Position numbers and translations under genes: made by a program
Source: a virus
DNA length: 36,975 nt
Virus record (IMG/VR): IMGVR_UViG_3300029258_002761
Span: 1 to 36,975 of that record
Direction: 5' to 3' (one strand)
In this document: piece by piece, positions 30,796 to 36,975 of the stretch
How positions within the stretch are numbered: position 1 is the first letter of the stretch
Layout: the number at the start of each line of letters is the position of its first letter
The notes under the pieces: model-generated
What the model saw: only the letters and a program-made list of their open reading frames with translations
Told to the model about the DNA's origin: nothing
Database searches by the model: none

Positions 30796-32937
30796 ATGGC
30801 TGAATACTTGGGGCCTTTAGAAGAGAAAAAAGGGCCAGAAAGAATAGGCCCACTAGAAGATGTTCAAAAAAAATATGATAATGGAGAATTAAAGCCAGAG
30901 CAGGTTGCTGCAGTTGATGAGCTTAAACGGCGGGGCAAGTGGGAATGGCCTCAAAGAAGGCCTAGAAGCCCAAGAAGAGAAGAGGATATAAGGGCTGAGA
31001 TTGAAGAAGTTGGGCCTTTAATGTCATTTATTACAGGAATAGGCTATGGCGTTCAAGATATTGCCAGAGGTGCAGGGATTGCCCCGGAGCCTACAGAACG
31101 AGAAGCAATGACAAGAGGTATGTTAAAAGAAGAAAGACCAATATCTACAGGTGCTGGAGAAATTACAGGCCAGGCAGCTCCATTTTTAATTCCAGGGACA
31201 CAGGTGGCTAAAATTCCAAGCATGGCAGTAAGAGCCGTAACTACTGGAGCTTTAGGGGCTACAGAGGCAGGATTAATAGCTGAAGGGACAGGTGGTGAAG
31301 CTATCCCGGCTGCAGGAATTGGGGCCGGTATCGGTGTAGGTGCAGAAATACTTTTTCCTATTATTGGCAGGCTTGGAAGGAGAGTGTATCAAAGAACATT
31401 CAACAAGGCTCCGAAGGGTGCGCTGTTAGATCCTTCAGGACAGCCAACAAAAGAACTTCAAGAAGCCCTCGATGCGGAAGGAATGTCCTTCAATGAGCTT
31501 GTAGAAGACGCCCAGGAAGTAATAAACCAACAAGTTCCTGGTGCATCTCCAGGGCAAGTAGCAAGAAAGGCAAGATTTGAAGAGGCTGGAATCCCACCAA
31601 CAAGAGGGGAAATTACACAAGGCTTTAAGCAGAGAGCCTTAGAACAAAGACTTCTTGAATCAGGAGAAGATGTTGCTGCAGAGCCTTTCAGGCAGTTTAA
31701 ATTAAAACAGAGTGAAGCCATAAAAGATAATTTACGAAAAAACTTTGATTTTACCATAGAAGAAGAAGAAACAGGACAGTTGATAAAGGATGCCCTTACA
31801 GGAAGACGCAAGCTTTTAAGGTCTGAAAAGAATGAACTATATTCAAAGGCTATGGAAGCTTCAAAAGATGTGGCCGACATTCCTGTTTTTACAGATACTA
31901 TCACAGAAGCTATTCCTGATAAAATGACAATGGAAAGGCTTGAAATTCTTGATAGCACAGGTTCCAAATCTTTAAATGATTGGCTTGTACGGTTTGGCAT
32001 TAAAGAACCTTCCCAGGAAATGATAGATAAAGGATTCATCCCGGAAACAATTAATCTTGAAAACTTTGAGCTTTTTAGGCAGGGATTAAACCAAATAAGT
32101 AAAAGCTCAGATGCTATAAAAAATGCAACAGGGCCGTTAACCAGGGCTTTGGATATAGAAGGAGATGAACTTCTTGGCTCTGTTGATGAATCTAAGCTTG
32201 CGGGTGAGGTTTTAGATTCTTTAAAGCAAGCAAGAAGGACCGTAAGACAATTAAAGACGGAATTTTCCCCACAATCAGTAATTGGAAAAGTTACAGATGT
32301 TAAAAGAGATGGCGTGACTCCTGTTATTGAAGCAAGCAAGATTTATTCCAATTTGGTTGGCAGATCAAATCCTGTTGAAAATACCAGAAAGCTTATAAAA
32401 TCTCTTAATAAATCTGGAGATAAAGGCAAAGAAGCCCTGGCAGCTTTACAAACATCTACTATTTTAGACTTGATATCTGCAGGTTTTGGGACTGAAAGCA
32501 GAAAGATATCTGGAATAAAAGTATTTAATCCCATTGCTTTTAAAAACAGAATTAAAAATATAGGCCACGATAAGATAAATGCTATATTTTCTAACAATAA
32601 ATCTGTGCTTAACAGGCTTAAAAATGTAGAAAAAATAGCAACAGACCTTATTCCAGAGGCCGGAGCTGTACCAAAAGGATCGGCAAGTGTAATCCTTGAT
32701 CTTGTTAATAGGCTTGGAGGCTATAGCATAGCAGGTAAAGTTCCTGGCGGACCTATACTGATGGAAACTTTAAATAAAATAGTATCTCCAATAAAAACAG
32801 GTGTAGATGTAAAAAAGGCCCTGGATGCAGCTCCAGAAGTAGATGAATTAAGCTACTTGTTTGATAGCCGGTTTCCAGGGATATCTTCTGCGCTCGGAAT
32901 TGCTGTATCCTTAGAAGAAAGGGAAAACGATGAATAA
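30796..32937 (+). CDS. Ejection protein, gp16-like
   Basis: A 713-residue protein with a charged N-terminus, a glycine-rich hydrophobic part (about 140-190, with repeated GAGIGVGAEILFPIIG) able to insert in membranes, and a long helical rest. It corresponds by order, length (P22 gp16 is about 600) and composition to the third ejection protein that delivers DNA across the envelope. It begins 3 bases after the gp20-like gene. Confidence 0.75.
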   Translation: MAEYLGPLEEKKGPERIGPLEDVQKKYDNGELKPEQVAAVDELKRRGKWEWPQRRPRSPRREEDIRAEIEEVGPLMSFITGIGYGVQDIARGAGIAPEPTEREAMTRGMLKEERPISTGAGEITGQAAPFLIPGTQVAKIPSMAVRAVTTGALGATEAGLIAEGTGGEAIPAAGIGAGIGVGAEILFPIIGRLGRRVYQRTFNKAPKGALLDPSGQPTKELQEALDAEGMSFNELVEDAQEVINQQVPGASPGQVARKARFEEAGIPPTRGEITQGFKQRALEQRLLESGEDVAAEPFRQFKLKQSEAIKDNLRKNFDFTIEEEETGQLIKDALTGRRKLLRSEKNELYSKAMEASKDVADIPVFTDTITEAIPDKMTMERLEILDSTGSKSLNDWLVRFGIKEPSQEMIDKGFIPETINLENFELFRQGLNQISKSSDAIKNATGPLTRALDIEGDELLGSVDESKLAGEVLDSLKQARRTVRQLKTEFSPQSVIGKVTDVKRDGVTPVIEASKIYSNLVGRSNPVENTRKLIKSLNKSGDKGKEALAALQTSTILDLISAGFGTESRKISGIKVFNPIAFKNRIKNIGHDKINAIFSNNKSVLNRLKNVEKIATDLIPEAGAVPKGSASVILDLVNRLGGYSIAGKVPGGPILMETLNKIVSPIKTGVDVKKALDAAPEVDELSYLFDSRFPGISSALGIAVSLEERENDE

Positions 32938-34966
32938 AATAGAATTCTCTCCTCAATATTATCCGGAATCAGATAGAAGCAGGGCTCTTTCAAATGCATA
33001 TATTTATGTAGGGGTGCCGGACACGGACCCAGAGGTTGTGGTAAACCAAAAACAACTATACGTTTTAAAAGAAGACGGAACTTCCGTTGCTGTTTCTCAG
33101 CCAATCAGAACGAGCGCCGGGGGATCACCAATATATCAAGGGTCGATAGTTACGATATATGTTGATGGTGATTATTCCCTTAAAGTAACTGACAGCAACG
33201 GGGCTCAAGAATATTATATCCCACATACGATATCCTCTGTACCTTATATTGATAAGCTGTCAAACTATGCAGATTTAGCTACTGCAGTAACAGAGATAGG
33301 GGCAACAGATACCGAATTGTGGTTAGATCAAGATGATTCTTCAAATACCACAGTCCCATCGAATATTTCTGTAAGGCCAATGCTTGGCAACGTAATGAGT
33401 GGGACAGTGACATGGAATTGTAGCATTATTAGTGACCCTACATTCCAATGGTTATCAGGATCGGGTCATTCATTCGGTTTGGGAATATTGAAATGGGGAT
33501 ATGCTGAATGGTGGGGGATAGACGGTACAAGCGATCAGGTAGAAATAAATTATTGTCTTACTTCAATAGGAAAATGCAAATTACTTTTACAGAGCTATAG
33601 TGTTGACGACTCAATTAATATTAGGTCTGGAAACGTTCTTGAAGGTAACAGCATGGACGACACCGAGATCGTATTTGACTACGCAACCACCGGCACTCCA
33701 ATCATTAATGTTTCGGCTTTATCAGCGGCAGTAAGAAACTTAAAGTTACGATACAATTCTACATTTTCAGCGGCCATTCCAACATCCGATACAGGTGCTT
33801 ATGGTATAATGATGACCGATGACGGTGGTTCCGGAGTTGCTTGGTGCTCCTTTGAGAATTTATATATCCATACATGCTTTGGTGGTATTGGAACAGAAGT
33901 GGGGTCCACTAAACTTTGGTTTAACAATGTATTTACCAATATTCAAATAAGAAATTTTGAGGGTTGGGGTCTTTATACCACGGATGAAAACAGCGGAAAT
34001 TTATTTAACAGCCTTTATATAAATAACAATTGGGATCGAGGCGGTGGAACTATTGCTCAAGATTCTTTAGGCTTAATTTATTATGGAACAGGTGCTCAAG
34101 CAGTATTTAATCAGCTTAACCTGGAGCACGCTGTTGTCTCTGAGCGATATCCGTGCAGATTTGGTGCAGACGGAAGAGTTACAATAAATAATCTTCATTA
34201 TGAAGATATATCATATACTCATGCCACCCCATCGGCAATTCTTGTAAGTGGGACGAGAAGTGTTGTGGATATAACAAACATTGATTTTAATAGTGTTGTT
34301 GCCGATGCCAATCAAACGCAATTCTCTCTTATAAGGTTTGACGGATCTGCGGCCAGATATACGATAAATGGCTTTACAGTTATGCAAGACTGTAATTTTG
34401 ATGCTGTCGCTGGATCTGTTTATTGGACGTATCTTTCTTCTTCTTTGGATTATGATACAGCAATGATAGAGATATATGGTGCCTATGATGAAACGGTTGT
34501 TCCTAGGCCTCCAGGAGATATTGACAGGTTTGCAATTTGGGATGCTGTAGCCGACGTTCCTGTAATAAGAAGATTTAACGACTTAAAGGGAATACAGGAT
34601 ATTGTATATAAACGAAAAGAATCCCCTGGATCTGGAAATCAAACATTAACTGCAGATATGCTTCTAAGGGGAATAATAGACGAAGATCCAGAGGGTAACG
34701 CTGATTGGACCCTTGACACTTCAGCAAATATCGTTTCTGCTATTCCTGACGTATATATAGGACATACCTTTGAAACTACTATTTTTAATGATGCTACACC
34801 CTCTAGTGGGGAGGTTGTTACAATAGTAGCCGGGGCAGGCATGACTTTGCATGGGATAGAAACATTAACAGAGGGCGTGAATCCTGTAGCGAAGCTTGTA
34901 TTTAGAATAACCGATTCTGCTTCAGGCTCGGAAAATGTTGACTGCTATATTTTAACGGGCGTATAA
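32930..34966 (+). CDS. P22-type tailspike (polysaccharide-binding/depolymerase)
   Basis: The 678-residue protein starts with the P22 tailspike head-binding domain (about 1-105: ALSNAYIYVGVPDTDPEVVVNQ, PIRTSAGGSPIYQGS, IYVDGDYSLKVTDSNGAQEYY), followed by a right-handed beta-helix region (about 160-500; repeated short strands) and a C-terminal part. The first domain fixes it to the tail hub; the helix would bind and cut host surface polysaccharide. The ATG overlaps the gp16-like stop by 8 bases. The exact active acids cannot be told from sequence. Confidence 0.92.
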   Translation: MNKIEFSPQYYPESDRSRALSNAYIYVGVPDTDPEVVVNQKQLYVLKEDGTSVAVSQPIRTSAGGSPIYQGSIVTIYVDGDYSLKVTDSNGAQEYYIPHTISSVPYIDKLSNYADLATAVTEIGATDTELWLDQDDSSNTTVPSNISVRPMLGNVMSGTVTWNCSIISDPTFQWLSGSGHSFGLGILKWGYAEWWGIDGTSDQVEINYCLTSIGKCKLLLQSYSVDDSINIRSGNVLEGNSMDDTEIVFDYATTGTPIINVSALSAAVRNLKLRYNSTFSAAIPTSDTGAYGIMMTDDGGSGVAWCSFENLYIHTCFGGIGTEVGSTKLWFNNVFTNIQIRNFEGWGLYTTDENSGNLFNSLYINNNWDRGGGTIAQDSLGLIYYGTGAQAVFNQLNLEHAVVSERYPCRFGADGRVTINNLHYEDISYTHATPSAILVSGTRSVVDITNIDFNSVVADANQTQFSLIRFDGSAARYTINGFTVMQDCNFDAVAGSVYWTYLSSSLDYDTAMIEIYGAYDETVVPRPPGDIDRFAIWDAVADVPVIRRFNDLKGIQDIVYKRKESPGSGNQTLTADMLLRGIIDEDPEGNADWTLDTSANIVSAIPDVYIGHTFETTIFNDATPSSGEVVTIVAGAGMTLHGIETLTEGVNPVAKLVFRITDSASGSENVDCYILTGV

Positions 34967-34994
34967 TTAAACAATAAAAGCTTTGGAGGCTAAA

Positions 34995-35081
34995 ATGGCT
35001 GGAGGATGCGGAAAGAAAAAACAAAGGCCGATTAAAACCATAAGAAAATCAAACAAGAAAAAATATGGGAAGAAAAAATGA
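34995..35081 (+). CDS. 28-residue Lys-rich mini-protein
   Basis: A frame of 28 codons (MAGGCGKKKQRPIKTIRKSN then KKKYGKKK) with GGAGG 6 bases before its ATG and an ATGA overlap with the next gene. About half the residues are basic. The excellent ribosome site and coupling argue that it is translated. Function unknown; it might bind DNA or the membrane, or serve as a leader for the lysis genes. Confidence 0.6.
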   Translation: MAGGCGKKKQRPIKTIRKSNKKKYGKKK

Positions 35082-35503
35082 TTCTTACCTGTTTAATGGC
35101 GATGGTATTTATTGCTTCTGCCATTCAATCTGATGAAAAGCGCAGGAGAATATGTTTTATTTACTCTTCAACAGCGATATTGCATCATACCATTTTGGGG
35201 CAAGAAACGGGCTTTATTTACTACTTTTCTGCAGCCCTATGTAGCATAGCCATAATGCCAGTTATTGCAATGCTGGGCAATTTTGGGCGTTTTACGCGTA
35301 ATTTGTTAATGATTTGCATGTCTGCAGCTATACTTAATGCTTCTGGTTGGGTTTTATATGAACTTTATTTTGATCCTATCGTTTATAATAATCTATTTCT
35401 AGTTCTGTATTCTATCGCTATTGCATTAATGTTAAACGAGGAAATAAATGATAAAACTATCAACCATCGGCGCAGTTTTGGCTTTTTCGGCGGTATTGAT
35501 TAA
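35078..35503 (+). CDS. Multi-pass membrane protein of the lysis region
   Basis: A 141-residue protein with about four membrane segments (about 3-16, 44-68, 74-96 and 103-120). It stands at the head of the putative lysis cassette before a small TM protein, a holin-like protein and the endolysin. Size and segments would fit a holin or antiholin, but the sequence does not match a family I know. Confidence 0.6.
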   Translation: MILTCLMAMVFIASAIQSDEKRRRICFIYSSTAILHHTILGQETGFIYYFSAALCSIAIMPVIAMLGNFGRFTRNLLMICMSAAILNASGWVLYELYFDPIVYNNLFLVLYSIAIALMLNEEINDKTINHRRSFGFFGGID

Positions 35504-35588
35504 GGGTGCATTAGACTTAATTAAATATAACCAAAGGAAAGAAATTGAAAAACGAAATGATAAGTATAGGAAAAAGCATATTTCTTGA
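35448..35588 (+). CDS. Small membrane protein, overlapping frame
   Basis: A 46-residue frame with GAGGAAAT 5 bases before its ATG, overlapping the end of the previous gene by 56 bases. It has one membrane helix (about 5-23) and a charged tail (NQRKEIEKRNDKYRKK), a plan shared by small holins and inner spanin subunits. Position in the lysis cassette supports one of these roles; the exact one is not set. Confidence 0.55.
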   Translation: MIKLSTIGAVLAFSAVLIKGALDLIKYNQRKEIEKRNDKYRKKHIS

Positions 35589-35847
35589 TATTAAGGTGGC
35601 TCTCCCTATAACAACAGGGACATCAGCCCTTGGATTGGGCCAATGTTTAAACCTTATACAGCAATCAGACATTACAAAGATTGCAACCATTGTGGGTATT
35701 GTCTCTTCTATTGTACTGTTGATCACGCATTCTATTAAAGACTTCATTGAAATACGCAAGGGATACCTTGAAAATAAGAAACTAGAGATGAATAATGAAA
35801 TGTTAGAGAAAAAGATTCAAAGTAAAGAGAAAAAAGAGAAAGAATGA
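35545..35847 (+). CDS. Holin-like protein
   Basis: A 100-residue protein with two hydrophobic segments (about 18-38 and 46-64) and a charged C-terminal coiled coil rich in Lys and Glu, typical of class II holins. The endolysin follows directly (ATGA overlap). I use the TTG at 35545, which has AAAGGAAAG before it; an ATG at 35557 would shorten it by four residues. It would make the membrane hole that lets the endolysin out. Confidence 0.65.
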   Translation: MKNEMISIGKSIFLDIKVALPITTGTSALGLGQCLNLIQQSDITKIATIVGIVSSIVLLITHSIKDFIEIRKGYLENKKLEMNNEMLEKKIQSKEKKEKE

Positions 35848-36191
35848 GCTATTTTAAGCTGGAAGAATTTGCCTGTACTTGTTGTGGTAAGAAAGAAATG
35901 CACATCGAATTACTGGAAATGCTTGACCTTGCTCGTTCTCTTTCAGGAAAACCCATTATTATAACTTCTGGATATCGATGCAAGCATTACAATAGAGAAA
36001 TAGGCGGCTCCGATACTTCCAGCCATTTAGAGGGCCTTGCCGCTGATATCGCCTGTACCGATTCTAGTAACCGGTATAATATGCTTAATGCTTTAAAGCT
36101 TGCCGGATTTACCAGAATCGGTATTAATAAGCGGTTTATTCATGTGGATATTGATAAGAATAAAGATCAACAGGTTATTTGGGTGTATTAG
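35844..36191 (+). CDS. Endolysin, peptidase M15 family
   Basis: A 115-residue zinc peptidase of the M15 type: SSHLEGLAADIA (59-70) gives His61 and Asp68, and HVDID (100-104) gives His100, the three zinc ligands, and Asp102 is near the active site. TSGYRCKHYN (41-50) is also typical. It would cut peptide cross-links or stems in peptidoglycan. Length is that of the short catalytic domain with no wall-binding domain. It ends at the convergent junction, with a 3-4 bp overlap to the next minus gene. Confidence 0.92.
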   Translation: MSYFKLEEFACTCCGKKEMHIELLEMLDLARSLSGKPIIITSGYRCKHYNREIGGSDTSSHLEGLAADIACTDSSNRYNMLNALKLAGFTRIGINKRFIHVDIDKNKDQQVIWVY

Positions 36192-36484
36192 TCTTTTACT
36201 TTTTCATAGGTCATATCAAAGATGTCAGGCTTACATGGATAAAGCTCACCCTTTACGCCTTGGATTATATAATCATCCCAATCTATTTTATGGACTCCCT
36301 CAAGGGTTCCGCATAATAGGTGTTCTTTTTTAGGATCATCGGAGCTAATCCATATTGCCCCTTCTGATGGATCTTTATTCCATGCAATATTCAACCACGT
36401 CGGCCACTCGGAGTTATCCCATCGACGCTTTTTGGTCATCTGAAACGCTTCAATTATTACTGGTTTTTTCCTATATTTATTCAT
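36188..36484 (-). CDS. Phage protein with KYRKKP-IEAFQ pattern (PGDYG-like)
   Basis: The protein opens KYRKKPVIIEAFQMTKKRRW and ends with GVHKIDWDDYIIQGVKGELYPCKPDIFDMTYEKV, a widespread phage and prophage family with no proven function. I start at the ATG at 36484 (98 residues), with AAGGAGG 8 bases before it and the family's usual start. Two earlier in-frame ATGs (36526, with GGAGAAAACC before it, and 36538) would give longer forms. Confidence 0.8.
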   Translation of the reverse strand: MNKYRKKPVIIEAFQMTKKRRWDNSEWPTWLNIAWNKDPSEGAIWISSDDPKKEHLLCGTLEGVHKIDWDDYIIQGVKGELYPCKPDIFDMTYEKVKD

Positions 36485-36538
36485 TTTTGTTGCCTCCTTG
36501 ATTGATTTTGGAGTACATTCATTCATGGTTTTCTCCAT

Positions 36539-36823
36539 TTAATATTTTGATAATAGGTTGATGTTGTTTTTTCTAATCGTAGAAAATAACATTTCACTCA
36601 TTATAGTTAAAGATTGATGGTTAATTTCTATCCCGCATATTCTTATAATTACTTCAAATATTTCATGTAAAAAGGTTTCTGCTTTTACATCCTCTTGTAA
36701 ATCTGAGTCTATATGAATAACCATATCTTTACGAGAGAATGTTCCCATGTCTTTTGTGCTAAATTTTCTTTCTATTATTTCTATACGATGTTCGTTAACA
36801 TTAATTGTTTTTGGAATTATCAC
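36539..36823 (-). CDS. Zincin-like protein with altered HExxH (HExxE)
   Basis: A 94-residue protein like small phage zincin-type proteins in which a FLHEIxHAI helix usually follows several strands. Here the motif is FLHEIFEVI (51-59): His53 and Glu54 are present but the second His is Glu57. His69 follows. Loss of a zinc ligand would change or remove peptidase action; the fold may now serve binding. AAGGAGG lies before the ATG. It ends directly at the next gene's start. Confidence 0.7.
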   Translation of the reverse strand: MIIPKTINVNEHRIEIIERKFSTKDMGTFSRKDMVIHIDSDLQEDVKAETFLHEIFEVIIRICGIEINHQSLTIMSEMLFSTIRKNNINLLSKY

Positions 36824-36837
36824 TACTTTCCTCCTTT

Positions 36838-36975
36838 TTAAATTCCATTAGATTCGCTTGTCTCGTTTTCAATCTTATTTTTCTTCTTTCTACCGCCTCT
36901 TGCACCGTAAAATCTGGCGGAGTAGCAAGTCAAAATCTTCATAATATCCTCTGCTAATTCTTCTTCGTATTTCTT
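36838..36975 (-). CDS. Partial basic protein, C-terminal part
   Basis: The frame enters at the right edge, so its start is not seen. Forty-five codons are visible, with a charged start (KKYEEELAEDIMKIL), then SARFYGARGGRKKKNK and a short acidic end (ENETSESNG). The basic GGRKKKNK stretch may bind nucleic acid. It is upstream of the zincin-like gene in the same leftward cluster. Confidence 0.5.
   Translation of the reverse strand, partial: KKYEEELAEDIMKILTCYSARFYGARGGRKKKNKIENETSESNGI

Noticed and set aside
31458-32339. Long minus-strand ORF of 293 codons in the gp16-like gene
   Set aside because: It is a shadow of the gp16-like coding frame with no ribosome site, and its Ser/Leu-rich content mirrors the codons of the real gene.
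36485-36538. Longer form of the minus-strand gene at 36188
   Set aside because: The added residues overlap the ribosome site of the likely ATG at 36484; however the ATG at 36526 has its own GGAG, so a second longer form cannot be excluded.

Overview
The window is most of the genome of a tailed bacteriophage with a P22-like (podovirus-type) head and short tail, probably infecting a Gram-negative bacterium. Five consecutive virion families support this: a P22-type portal, scaffold, P22-type coat, gp4-like tail adaptor and gp10-like tail protein, followed by gp7/gp20/gp16-like ejection proteins and a tailspike with a P22-type head-binding domain. A polysaccharide-binding type of tailspike and LPS-type sugar transferases point to a host with surface polysaccharide. 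The DNA is AT-rich with strong AAGGAG-type ribosome sites. I see no integrase, repressor, tRNA gene or CRISPR array, so lifestyle cannot be decided from this window.

Layout. Positions 1-9836 are a tightly packed leftward early region. It holds a replisome-organizer-like protein, a DnaB-type helicase, a RuvC-like resolvase, an ERF single-strand annealing protein, two pentapeptide-repeat proteins, a YopX protein and many small Cys-rich or membrane proteins. Positions about 9700-9960 form a compact divergent control region with candidate promoters in both directions and a GC-rich bistable hairpin. Positions 9923-36191 are rightward: small leader genes, then packaging (terminase), head, tail, a sugar-transferase/methyltransferase cassette, fibres, ejection proteins, tailspike and a lysis cassette (membrane proteins plus an M15 endopeptidase). 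From 36188 to the right edge the genes are leftward again, so the early leftward region probably continues around a circular map and the window ends cut it.

How the parts work together. Early genes open and replicate the genome (organizer, helicase), process recombination intermediates (ERF, RuvC) and may counter host functions (pentapeptide and zinc-ribbon proteins). Late genes build a procapsid, package DNA, attach the tail plug and spike, and release virions. The glycosyltransferase cassette between two fibre genes may change the host surface or decorate fibres.

The most striking unexplained elements are a cloverleaf-shaped RNA candidate with two GAAA tetraloops just upstream of the replisome organizer (6312-6400); the bistable hairpin shared in antisense by two divergent leaders (9853-9903); a perfect UUCG hairpin just after the coat gene (17294-17325); two fibre proteins sharing an ungapped N-terminal domain of about 102 residues around a sugar-transferase cassette; a methyltransferase with an apparent frameshift; and a coat protein with a 17-serine tail.
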